From assembly GCF_009696145.1 (NCBI RefSeq), contig NZ_VUMO01000001.1, positions 1 to 64,000 on the forward strand: 64,000 bases of DNA, written 5' to 3'. The notes beneath the pieces were generated by a model that was not told the DNA's origin, ran no database searches, and was given only the letters and a program-made list of their open reading frames with translations. Position 1 is the first letter of the stretch, and each line of letters opens with the position of its first letter. Below are positions 39,840 to 47,427 of the stretch, piece by piece. This stretch comes from Pseudoramibacter porci. GTDB taxonomy: Bacteria; Bacillota; Clostridia; Eubacteriales; Eubacteriaceae. Position numbers and translations under genes: made by a program.

Positions 39840-41022
39840 ATGGAAAAGTTAAAGATTGAATATTTGCCAGTTGATGATTTAGAACCGTATGAAAACAACA
39901 CACGTCGTCATGAGGATTATGATGTGGAGCAGATCGCGACAAGCATTAAGAAGTACGGCTTTGACGATCCGATCGGCATCTGGAGCGACCACAACGTCAT
40001 TGTGGAAGGTCACGGCAGGCTGGAAGCGGCAAAACGCCTCGGCATGGCAGAAGTGCCGGTTATCCGCCTTGACCACTTGACTGATCAAGAGCGCCGGGAA
40101 TATGCCATTATGCACAACAAAACGGCGGAGCTGTCAAACTGGGATTTTGAAGCACTGGACATGGAACTGGAGGATTTGGATTTTGGCGATTTTGAGGTGG
40201 ATTTCGGAGATTTCTCTTTTGACAACAATGAGGCAAATGTTCAAGAAGATGAGTTTGATGAAGAACTACCAGAAGAACCTAAAACAAAACCCGGCGATAT
40301 TTATCAACTCGGCAGACATCGTTTGATGTGTGGTAATTCCCTTGATATAAATAATGTAAAGAATCTCATGGGGGGGGGCGAAAGCCGACATGTTCTTAAC
40401 TGATCCACCCTATAATGTGGATTATACTGGCAAAACTAAAGACATGTTAAAAATTGAAAATGATAAATTTGAATCTGACAATGCTTTTAGGCAATTCCTC
40501 CGAGACGCTTTTTCAAATGCAGACAGTGTTATGAAGTCTGGTGCTGTCTTTTATATCTGGCACGCCGATTCAGAAGGATATAACTTCCGAGGCGCTTGCA
40601 AAGATGTTGGCTGGCAAATCAGGGAGTGTTTGGTATGGAATAAAAACGCTTTTGTCTTAGGCAGACAAGATTACCAGTGGAAACACGAACCATGCCTTTA
40701 CGGATGGAAAGATGGTGCACCCCACTTGTGGACGTCTGATAGAAAGCAGGCAACCGTAATAGATTTTGACCGGCCAAATGTATCTAATTTACATCCGACG
40801 ATGAAACCCATCGGTTTGTTTGATTACCTCATAAGAAATAATACTAAAGATCGGGATATTGTGCTTGACCTGTTCAGTGGAAGCGGAACGTCGATCATGG
40901 CTTGTGAGCAAAACGAGCGCGTGGCGTATGGTATGGAATGTGATCCAAGATACGTTGATGTCACTGTCGAACGTTGGCAAGAATTCACTGGCGAAAAAGC
41001 TAAATTGATTAGACGAACATGA
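39840..41022 (+). pseudogene. ParB domain-adenine DNA methyltransferase, split by a G9 tract (phase-variable or frameshifted)
   Basis: The N-terminal part (39840-40403) has a ParB fold (VDDLEPYENNTRRHEDYDVEQIATSIKKYGF, VEGHGRLEAAKRLG) and reaches GDIYQLGRHRLMCGNSLDINNVKNLM, the start of the methyltransferase. At 40370-40378 nine Gs shift the frame and it stops at 40403. The other frame continues from 40390: TDPPYNVDYTGKTKD (catalytic DPPY) and VLDLFSGSGTSIMACEQN (SAM motif), ending at 41022. Removing one G gives a continuous 393-residue protein. With G9 the gene is OFF unless slippage occurs. Confidence 0.85.
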
Positions 41023-41070
41023 TGACGCACATCACAAGCGAAATCTGGCGACAGTGGCTGAAATGACAAG

Positions 41071-41775
41071 GTGCTGATCGAAAAACAGATGCGCCAATGC
41101 AAAGTCTTCTCCAAGGCCACAGGCCAGTGGGCGAAGTGGGGAAGGACGAGAGTAGGGAAGAACAATACAAAGAACACTATAAGTGTGAATATGCCAGCTT
41201 ATTTAAATCAAGTCAGAGGATCGAAGAAATTCCAAGGCGATTTCACGCAGTATTTTAAAAGCGAATTGAGCAGAATTCCAAAATTACATGCCGATGCGCT
41301 GCAGAATTATGTAAAAGAAATCAGGGTAGTTGATGAAAATGAACCATCACGATATAATAGAAAAACAAGGATTCTATATCTTAAAGCCACCGCCGGAAAA
41401 GGTGATTTGACACACGAACTCGGTCACGCCCTTGAAACGATGCTTGAACTTTACAACGATCCTGAATATAAAAAAGTTAGAGATAGCGGGCTGTCTGAAA
41501 AAATAAGTGTCTTTTCCAAGGAGATTAAAACGGAAGTCCGAGAAGGTAATCGAGAAATCCGGTATCTTGATAACGAAAAATTTCTATCAACCTATCAGGG
41601 ATTTATTAACAAAGTTGATTCGCAGGGAAACGAATGGATAACAAAAGATGGAAATCTAAATACCAATGTTTTAATTGAATATTTTTCGGAAGGGTATCGT
41701 TATTACTGCACGAATCCTAAATTATTAAAGAAAAAGGACAAAGCTTTGTTTGATTTTATTGCGGGGATATCATGA
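41071..41775 (+). CDS. Orphan MuF toxin tip: zinc metalloprotease (anthrax lethal-factor-like)
   Basis: 234 residues from GTG 41071 with no ribosome site; a stop lies just upstream (41059). The first 30 residues (VLIEKQMRQCKVFSKATGQWAKW...) are a fragment of a MuF linker, so this is a detached C-terminal cassette. The body carries HELGH (DLTHELGHALETMLELYNDPEY) and a downstream Glu region EYFSEGYRYYCTNPKLLKKKDKALFDF, the arrangement of ATLF/zincin toxins. Probably silent until recombined onto the MuF trunk. Confidence 0.8.
   Translation: MLIEKQMRQCKVFSKATGQWAKWGRTRVGKNNTKNTISVNMPAYLNQVRGSKKFQGDFTQYFKSELSRIPKLHADALQNYVKEIRVVDENEPSRYNRKTRILYLKATAGKGDLTHELGHALETMLELYNDPEYKKVRDSGLSEKISVFSKEIKTEVREGNREIRYLDNEKFLSTYQGFINKVDSQGNEWITKDGNLNTNVLIEYFSEGYRYYCTNPKLLKKKDKALFDFIAGIS
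41101..41159. repeat. 59-bp exact direct repeat, copy B (orphan toxin linker)
   Basis: Copy B of the repeat at 39023-39081, starting at codon 11 of the orphan tip. Upstream of it the two genes are similar only at protein level (KQMKNY against KQMRQC), so the cassette came from a related but different MuF gene. Confidence 0.95.
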
Positions 41776-41957
41776 ATAAGAAAGCATATGAAGAAGCACT
41801 GAAAACAGATTCCGCTTTAGAACTTGTGCGTATTATGTATAAGAACGGTTACAATTTGCCGGAAATTAATCAATGGCCAAAGGAACTTCGAGAAAGATAT
41901 GAGAATTTAACAGCGCACCTTAGCAATGATTTTAATATCGTTAAGGAATTTTTCTAG
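41772..41957 (+). CDS. Candidate immunity protein for the orphan zinc-protease tip
   Basis: 61 residues; ATGA overlap with the orphan tip. Helical, acidic (AYEEALKTDSALELVRIMYKNGYNLPEINQWPKELRERYENLTAHL). No family recognised; role inferred from coupling to the toxin tip. A stranded AAGGAG site plus a 6-codon frame at ~42000 looks like debris of a deleted gene. Confidence 0.6.
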   Translation: MNKKAYEEALKTDSALELVRIMYKNGYNLPEINQWPKELRERYENLTAHLSNDFNIVKEFF

Positions 41958-42077
41958 GTATAATAAAGTGTGAGAATATGAAAAAGAAGGAGATAACTCA
42001 TGAATGAAGAGCTGCGATAGACAAAAATTGAAGCATTTGTGACTTTTCGTAAAAAATCTTAAATCAATGATAGAATA

Positions 42078-42106
42078 TTTACAAAATCCAATCATTTTAT
42101 TATAAT
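42078..42106 (+). promoter_or_regulatory. Promoter of the MqsR-like/Panacea toxin-antitoxin operon
   Basis: TTTACA, 17 bases, TATAAT, start near 42113; the toxin starts about 25 bases later. Lets the operon be expressed in the lysogen independently of late transcription. Confidence 0.8.
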
Positions 42107-42135
42107 ATCCATAGAAAAATAAATTGGAGACTTTC

Positions 42136-42519
42136 TTGATCGGCAAAAACGAAGTCAAGCAATATTTATTAGTTGTATGTGAACTGGTTCGCAAAGGCCA
42201 GTACCATATTGAACGCAATGAAAACAGAGAAGCAAATGACGCATTGTTTCTCAATTATCTGATTGATGAACGGAAAGCGGCGGAGATCATCACACAGCTT
42301 GAAGTTAATGATTTTTGTGGACGTGTAGAAGACCGTTCGCTTCAGTCGAGCGAAATGTTATATATATTTGGCAGAAATGTGACGCTTCAAAAACGATTTG
42401 AAGATGGTTTTGACGAGGTCGAACTTTATATCAAACTAAAAAAGACCAAGAACCATTTTGTGGTTGTCATTTCTTTCCATGAAAGCAAATATCCGATGGA
42501 GTATTATTTTGAAAAATGA
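42136..42519 (+). CDS. MqsR-like RNase toxin
   Basis: 127 residues from TTG 42136 behind TTGGAG (TTG 42124 is the alternative). ITQLEVNDFCGRVEDRS...QKRFEDGFDEVELYIKLKKTKNHFVVVISFHESKYP follows the MqsR/RelE-type pattern (LxxxDFyks ... dEvYIKlk ... vvviSFhe). First gene of a two-gene operon with a dedicated promoter; the partner carries MqsA and Panacea features. Confidence 0.7.
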   Translation: MIGKNEVKQYLLVVCELVRKGQYHIERNENREANDALFLNYLIDERKAAEIITQLEVNDFCGRVEDRSLQSSEMLYIFGRNVTLQKRFEDGFDEVELYIKLKKTKNHFVVVISFHESKYPMEYYFEK

Positions 42520-42534
42520 GAAAGGAGAATCGCG

Positions 42535-43539
42535 ATGAATAATAGAAAATATACATTTTGTTCGTTTTGCGAAAATGAAGTCTCTTATTCTCTTCAAAAG
42601 AAAACTGTTAAAAGAACAATCCGAGGAAAAGATTACCAATTCGTTATTACCGAAGCGTACTGTGATAAATGTGGTTGCCAAGTTACGCCACGCGGTTTAA
42701 TTGATCAAAATGTTAGAGAAATAGACACACAATATCGGAAAGAAGAAGGTATTGTTTCAGTTGATGATATTCAAAAGTTATCTGATGTTTACAATATTGG
42801 GAAAGAACCATTATCATTAGCGCTTGGTTTCGGAAAGGTAACGATTAGTCGTTATCTTGACGGTCAAGTTCCATCAAAAGAATATTCTGATGTAATACGT
42901 CGTGCACTCGCTTCGCCGAGTTATATGAAAGAAATGCTTCAGGCGCATAAAGAAAGTATCAGTCAGATCGCTTTTGAGAAGTCGGAAAGAGCAATTAATA
43001 ATCTTATGCTGACGGCAAAAGTGCCAGAAAAAACGCGTAACGTGATCACTTGTATTTTTGAAAAATTAGAAGAAATTACGCCGTTATCTCTTCAGAAATT
43101 ATTATATTTCGTTCAAGGTATTTCGCTTGCGACAACTGGGCTGGCAATTATTGAAGAAGATTGTGAAGCATGGATTCATGGCCCCGTTTTTCCAGATGTT
43201 TATAATTTATTTAAGAATTTCAAATATAATCCGATTGATGATGAGAGATTTCCGTATGTTAAATGGTCTGACGGGCAACTAAATGATGTTGAGAAACAGA
43301 TCATTGACTTGGTTGCCAAAACGTTTGGACAATACAGCGGAAAAGCGCTTGAGGGTATAACGCATAAAGAGATACCATGGATAAATGCTAGACGTGGTTA
43401 CGCTTCAGATGAACGATCGAATGAAATCATAAGTAAAGAGCAGATAAAGCAATATTTTTTGCAGGTGTATGATAATTTTGATATGTTGTCAGTTGAAGGT
43501 ATCAATCATTATATAGCTCATATGCGGAAATCGGCATAA
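42535..43539 (+). CDS. MqsA-type zinc-ribbon/HTH antitoxin fused to a Panacea domain
   Basis: 334 residues. Residues 1-50 form a zinc ribbon (Cys9-x2-Cys12 and Cys43-x2-Cys46), ~70-120 an XRE/MqsA-like HTH (PLSLALGFGKVTISRYLDGQVPSKEYSDVIRRAL), and ~170-320 the Panacea (SocA/GepA, DUF4065) fold (LQKLLYFVQGISLATTGLAIIEEDCEAWIHGPVFPDVYNLFKNFKY). Panacea is a toxin-neutralising domain shared by many toxin partners. Starts 15 bases after the toxin behind AAAGGAG. Confidence 0.85.
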   Translation: MNNRKYTFCSFCENEVSYSLQKKTVKRTIRGKDYQFVITEAYCDKCGCQVTPRGLIDQNVREIDTQYRKEEGIVSVDDIQKLSDVYNIGKEPLSLALGFGKVTISRYLDGQVPSKEYSDVIRRALASPSYMKEMLQAHKESISQIAFEKSERAINNLMLTAKVPEKTRNVITCIFEKLEEITPLSLQKLLYFVQGISLATTGLAIIEEDCEAWIHGPVFPDVYNLFKNFKYNPIDDERFPYVKWSDGQLNDVEKQIIDLVAKTFGQYSGKALEGITHKEIPWINARRGYASDERSNEIISKEQIKQYFLQVYDNFDMLSVEGINHYIAHMRKSA

Positions 43540-43553
43540 TATTAAGATAAAAT

Positions 43554-43579
43554 AGCATCGCTTAGGCGGTGCTTTTTTA
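43554..43579 (+). terminator. Terminator of the MqsR-like/Panacea operon
   Basis: AGCATCGC/GCGGTGCT (one G-U), TTAG loop, six Ts. Confidence 0.85.
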
Positions 43580-43589
43580 GTGCCTGAAA

Positions 43590-43655
43590 GGGCTTACCAA
43601 GGGCTTAGTAAGGGCTTACCAAGGGCTTAGTAAGGTGTTACCAAGGGCTTAGAAA
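43590..43655. repeat. Three tandem 22-bp repeats
   Basis: Units at 43590, 43612 and 43634; the first two are identical, the third differs at four positions. Each unit is near-palindromic (CTTACCAAG...CTTAGTAAG), and 22 bp equals two helical turns. Located right after the toxin-antitoxin terminator. Confidence 0.85.
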
Positions 43656-43675
43656 GAGGTTGAAAGGAAGAAAAA

Positions 43676-43924
43676 ATGAAAGAATTAAAAGAAACAATTG
43701 CGGACATGACTAGCACAGATTACAGAAGACGTATGGCAGCAGAATACAATCAGTTGAAAATCCGAGTGGAGAAACTTGAAAACATGCTTGATGATTTGGA
43801 CGCAGGGACACTGCCATTTACGCCAAGATGTCCACGCAGTCTGTTATACTGTCAGTACCGCGCTATGTTGAAATATTTGAATGCACTGGAACTCCGCGCA
43901 GCGGTAGAAGGCATTATGCTATAA
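43676..43924 (+). CDS. Hypothetical phage protein
   Basis: 82 residues behind GAAAGGAAG. TSTDYRRRMAAEYNQLKIRVEKLENMLDDLDAGTLPFTPRCPRSLLYCQYRAMLKYLNALELRA is a coiled-coil plus helical protein of a type I have seen in many Clostridia phages; function unknown. Confidence 0.75.
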   Translation: MKELKETIADMTSTDYRRRMAAEYNQLKIRVEKLENMLDDLDAGTLPFTPRCPRSLLYCQYRAMLKYLNALELRAAVEGIML

Positions 43925-43947
43925 CAAGGCAGGATAACAGGAGAATT

Positions 43948-44049
43948 ATGAAACTATTCTTTACAATTGTCGGCGCCATTCTAGCGGCCGACGCCATTAA
44001 ATCGCTCATTACGCTGGCTATTGCCGCAATTGTCACATTAAAAGATTGA
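43948..44049 (+). CDS. 33-residue predicted membrane peptide
   Basis: ATG behind ACAGGAGAATT. Starts MKLFFTIVGAILAADAIKSL and continues ITLAIAAIVTLKD: hydrophobic, one span. A terminator follows at once, making a complete mini-gene. Confidence 0.55.
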   Translation: MKLFFTIVGAILAADAIKSLITLAIAAIVTLKD

Positions 44050-44057
44050 AATTTCAC

Positions 44058-44078
44058 AACGCTGAAAGGCGTTTTTTT
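44058..44078 (+). terminator. Terminator after the membrane peptide gene
   Basis: AACGC/GCGTT stem with a GAAA-containing loop followed by seven Ts. Confidence 0.7.
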
Positions 44079-44105
44079 ATTGTTTACAAATAAGGAGAAA
44101 ACACG

Positions 44106-44441
44106 ATGACATTGAGCCCAGGCCGAATTTGTGCTGCTATGAGTTGTTTTTCGTTCAAAGGATTAACCGATGGCATGAGAGGATATGCTTGGGAGCAGAA
44201 ACAAGCCAATACTCGATTAAAAAATGTATTTGATGAAGGAAAGATCGTAAAGCCACGCACAGTTAAAAAGCTCAAGAGGCAAAATGTATATCAAAAGTCT
44301 TGCGAGAGAAAACGTGAGAATAGGGTATTTGACACCCTCACAGATTATACACGACTAAAGAAGGAGCGGGAATATGGGTACCTAAAAGAAGCCGGATTAG
44401 GAGACATGGCAGACTATTTTGATTGTGATCCACGGCGATAA
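44106..44441 (+). CDS. Hypothetical basic phage protein
   Basis: 111 residues, AAGGAG site. Very basic middle (RLKNVFDEGKIVKPRTVKKLKRQNVYQKSCERKREN) and no family recognised. Stands alone between the peptide gene and the structured leader of the head operon. Confidence 0.6.
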   Translation: MTLSPGRICAAMSCFSFKGLTDGMRGYAWEQKQANTRLKNVFDEGKIVKPRTVKKLKRQNVYQKSCERKRENRVFDTLTDYTRLKKEREYGYLKEAGLGDMADYFDCDPRR

Positions 44442-44490
44442 GGAACTCAGTAAGAAAAATGATAGAGAAGGACGCATAACCATTTTAACC

Positions 44491-44690
44491 CTGACGATTT
44501 TAATTAAATCGTCACAGTTACGAATTTAACCGCGACGAAATTAACCAAAACGTCGTGGTTTTTTATTGCCCTGAGCATGGCGGTTAAAAGGCTTCGTCCT
44601 GTCACATGACGTTAAACCGCGTCACATTTTCGGCTTGGCGCAAGCCGGTTAACATGCGCTCCGATAAGTTGTGGAGTGAACCACGGTTAA
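44491..44690 (+). promoter_or_regulatory. Hairpin-dense leader upstream of the scaffold gene
   Basis: No gene lies in 44442-44716. It has a perfect TGACGATTT/AAATCGTCA hairpin (44490-44512), a second stem AACCGCGACG/CGTCGTGGTT followed by TTTTTT (44529-44564, terminator-like), and a GGCTTG/CAAGCC hairpin near 44632. TTAACC/GGTTAA words occur at least eight times. It may be a structured leader or attenuator controlling head genes. Confidence 0.5.
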
Positions 44691-44716
44691 AAAATCGATT
44701 CGGGAAAGGAAGATTT

Positions 44717-45352
44717 ATGGCATTAAAGGACATCTTAACTAAAGCATTTGACGGCCAGGCATTGACACAGGATCAGTTTGAAAAGGCGCTCGAAAAACAG
44801 AATGCGAAACTGTTTGATTTGAATGACGGTGAATTTATCGCAAAAGATAAATACGATCGCAAAGTCAATGAGCTGAAAGACACGCAGAAAGAAACGCAGG
44901 AAGCGCTTCAGAAACAGCTCGATGACGCCAATAAACAGATCAAAGCGTTTAATGACATGGACATTGACGGAATTAAACAGGCCACAAAAGATTGGGAAGA
45001 AAAGTACAATACCGATACCCAGGCGCTTAAAGACCAAATGGCAGCGCGAGAAAAAGAATACGCGGCGCGGGATTATTTGGGACAGTATCAATTCACATCC
45101 GATCTGGCTAAAAAAGCGGCTTTGTCTGAATTTCTTGCTCAAGATTTCAAATATGACGGCGGTAAATTTTTAGGTGCCGACGATTATATGAAACAGATGC
45201 AGGAAACGCAGCCCGGCGCATTCGTCAAAGAGCAAACGAAACAAGATGGCCCGCAAGCCGCGTCAGCGCCCACCATGACAGAGGATACAGAGGGCGTAAA
45301 TAAAGGCGGCGGCTTTAATTTCCACTTCACAGGTGTAAGAAAAACGAGGTAA
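44717..45352 (+). CDS. Capsid scaffolding protein (GP20 family)
   Basis: 211 residues from ATG 44717 behind GGAAAGGAAG; the upstream frame crosses the hairpin leader. Coiled coil (KDKYDRKVNELKDTQKETQEALQKQLDDANKQIKAF) and a C-terminal ALSEFLAQDFKYDGGKFLGADDYMKQMQETQPGAF, as in phage minor structural GP20 scaffolds. It lies directly before the capsid gene. Confidence 0.9.
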   Translation: MALKDILTKAFDGQALTQDQFEKALEKQNAKLFDLNDGEFIAKDKYDRKVNELKDTQKETQEALQKQLDDANKQIKAFNDMDIDGIKQATKDWEEKYNTDTQALKDQMAAREKEYAARDYLGQYQFTSDLAKKAALSEFLAQDFKYDGGKFLGADDYMKQMQETQPGAFVKEQTKQDGPQAASAPTMTEDTEGVNKGGGFNFHFTGVRKTR

Positions 45353-45358
45353 TGACTT

Positions 45359-46252
45359 ATGGCAGTTAATTATGCAGAACAGTATGCACAGGCATTAGCG
45401 AATGCTTTTCCAAATGTGTTGCATTTCGGTGCGCTTTATAACACAGAAAACAATTCGCAGTACAAATTTATCGATGCAAATACGATAAAAGTTCCGGTTG
45501 TAAAAACAGGCGGCCGTGTAGATGGTACGCTTGATAAGATTGAATCCTTCACACGTAATTATCAGAATGAATGGGAAACCAAGACGCTTGATAATTACAG
45601 AAAATGGAAAACACTTGTACCACCTGAAGATATTCAGTTCTCTAATCAGGTGTTGTCCATTCAAAATATCACAAAGTCGTTTAATGAATTTCAAAAATTT
45701 CCTGAAATGGATGCCTATTGTGTCTCGAAAATTTATGCGGATTGGGTGGCACAGTCCAAGACAGCGTCGACGACCGCCTTAACCGTTGACAATGTATTAT
45801 CAGAATTTGACAAGATGATGCAGGCTGAAACCGAAGCGAACACGCCTGAAATGGGGCGGATCCTCTATGTCACGCCGCAGACGTCAACACTGATCAAACA
45901 GGCAAAAGAAGTCACACGGGCGATCGATATCAAGGACGCAGGGACGTCAATCAATCGCCGCGTCACAGACATTGATTTGGTACAGGTGGAAGTCGTTCCC
46001 TCTGAATTGATGAAAACCGCTTATGACTTTACGGCCGGTTATAAAGTGGGCTCAAGCGCGCAGCAGATTAATATGATGCTGATTCATCCGCAGGCTGTCA
46101 TTACACCGGTTGCCTATACGTACAGCCAACTCGATGCGCCGTCCGCCGGATCCGAAGGTAAATATCTGTATTACGAAGAATCTTATGAAGATGTCTTCAT
46201 TCTCAATCAGAGAGCGGACGCAATTCAATTTAACGTCACAGCGACTGCTTAA
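45359..46252 (+). CDS. Major capsid protein
   Basis: 297 residues, HK97-fold type by position and pattern (MAVNYAEQYAQALANAFPNVLHFGALYNTENNSQYKFIDANTIKVPVVKTGGRVDG ... QSKTASTTALTVDNVLSEFDKMMQAETEANTPEMGRILYVTPQTSTLIKQA). Starts 6 bases after the scaffold gene. Confidence 0.92.
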   Translation: MAVNYAEQYAQALANAFPNVLHFGALYNTENNSQYKFIDANTIKVPVVKTGGRVDGTLDKIESFTRNYQNEWETKTLDNYRKWKTLVPPEDIQFSNQVLSIQNITKSFNEFQKFPEMDAYCVSKIYADWVAQSKTASTTALTVDNVLSEFDKMMQAETEANTPEMGRILYVTPQTSTLIKQAKEVTRAIDIKDAGTSINRRVTDIDLVQVEVVPSELMKTAYDFTAGYKVGSSAQQINMMLIHPQAVITPVAYTYSQLDAPSAGSEGKYLYYEESYEDVFILNQRADAIQFNVTATA

Positions 46253-46262
46253 GGGGTGAAAA

Positions 46263-46400
46263 ATGATTCATGTAATCAAAGCCAATAAAGAACTCACAAT
46301 CAATGAAAGCGAGCTCGATTATTACAAAAGCCGGGGATATGAAGAAATAAAACCGGAAAAGCCGAAAAAACGGGCGGCAGCGAAAAATGCTGACGGCTGA
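46263..46400 (+). CDS. Small head-associated protein
   Basis: 45 residues; MIHVIKANKELTINESELDYYKSRGYEEIK then a Lys/Pro/Ala tail. Small proteins of this form follow the capsid gene in many siphophages. Coupled to the next gene by a 14-base overlap. Confidence 0.65.
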   Translation: MIHVIKANKELTINESELDYYKSRGYEEIKPEKPKKRAAAKNADG

Positions 46401-46797
46401 CTTTGATTTTTATCAGTCTGTCTATGGCGGCTTTTCTGATGAGGCCGCCTTTAACCGGCTGATTAAAAGAGCATCGCGGATTTGCGATTATTATTGTTTT
46501 GGCCGCATTGCCAAGCATGGAGATAGCTTCACAGAAAACACCGCAGATAACGTTAAATTAGCGGAATGCGCAGTATTTGACAAGCTTATCGCAGAAGAGA
46601 CCCAATTACAGGCGCATGATGGGCGTGTGATTGCAAGTGAAGGTATTGGGGATAAAAGTGAATCCTATGTGACGCCGTCGGCACAAGAATTATTGACTTA
46701 CAATGCACAGGCCTGGTATCAAGCGGTGAAACCCTATTTGATGGAAACAGGTTTAATGTACCGGGGGTTTGAAGGTGAAGGCGACAATCTTTCATAA
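46387..46797 (+). CDS. Head-tail connector (gp6-like adaptor)
   Basis: 136 residues. ADFDFYQSVYGGFSDEAAFNRLIKRASRICDYYCFGRI and later SEGIGDKSESYVTPSAQELLTYNAQAWYQAVKPYLM fit helical head-completion adaptors that bind under the portal. Confidence 0.82.
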   Translation: MLTADFDFYQSVYGGFSDEAAFNRLIKRASRICDYYCFGRIAKHGDSFTENTADNVKLAECAVFDKLIAEETQLQAHDGRVIASEGIGDKSESYVTPSAQELLTYNAQAWYQAVKPYLMETGLMYRGFEGEGDNLS

Positions 46798-47101
46798 AAC
46801 GTGGGATGCCGCGGAAGAATGTGATCGTTATGACAAAACGGTCGTGAACGCGCTTCATATCCAAAATGAGCAGGCTTTGATCATCAGCGGTAAAACGGTT
46901 TATTCAGGCGATCAGTTAATTTTTTATTTGCCGATCGGCACGACGGTCGATAAAGAAGACATGATTGCCAAAGGTGAATGCCCAATAGAAGGTGAAACGA
47001 AAGCGGAGCTTTTAGATGCGGGGTGTTTGCTTGTGACATCTGTGCACGTCTTAGATTATGGATCAGCACACATGCAGCATATTAAGGTGATAGCAAAATG
47101 A
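46775..47101 (+). CDS. Head closure/minor capsid protein
   Basis: 108 residues from GTG 46775 (TTG 46769 possible), overlapping the adaptor gene. Beta-rich (FHKTWDAAEECDRYDKTVVNALHIQNEQALIISGKTVYSGDQLIFYLP), in the place of Ad2/stopper proteins; assigned mainly by order. Confidence 0.72.
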   Translation: MKATIFHKTWDAAEECDRYDKTVVNALHIQNEQALIISGKTVYSGDQLIFYLPIGTTVDKEDMIAKGECPIEGETKAELLDAGCLLVTSVHVLDYGSAHMQHIKVIAK

Positions 47102-47427
47102 GTAAAGTCAACATCGATACAGCGCGGATTTTATCATCACGTGGATTGTCTAAAGGTGGTTTGGCACAGCGATTTTTCACCAGCACGATGCGCCGTCATA
47201 TGGATAAATACGTGAAGAAAGATAACGGCGTTTTGAAGAATACCGCGGTTGAATCCGTGGATTCAATCACATTTGTCACCCCATATGCACATAGGCAGTA
47301 CACGACAGAGAACACCCGTGAGGGCAAACCGGTACGCGGCCCATATTGGGATAAGCGATGCTGGGCAGCGGAAGGCGAGACGATTACAAAGGAAGTGGCA
47401 CGCTTTGTAGGAGGTAAAGCCAAGTGA
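47098..47427 (+). CDS. Minor capsid/tail-completion protein (minor_capsid_2-like)
   Basis: 109 residues; ATGA overlap with the previous gene. FFTSTMRRHMDKYVKKDNGVLKNTAVESVDSITFVTPYAHRQYTTENTREGKPVRGPYWDKRCWAAEG is typical of HK97 gp10-like/minor capsid 2 proteins at the head-tail joint. Confidence 0.82.
   Translation: MSKVNIDTARILSSRGLSKGGLAQRFFTSTMRRHMDKYVKKDNGVLKNTAVESVDSITFVTPYAHRQYTTENTREGKPVRGPYWDKRCWAAEGETITKEVARFVGGKAK

Noticed and set aside
41023-41070. 15-codon frame after the methyltransferase
   Set aside because: Too short, no ribosome site; likely junk at the cassette join.
43590-43655. CRISPR array
   Set aside because: The 22-bp units are head to tail without spacers; no cas genes or other repeat-spacer pattern occur in the window.
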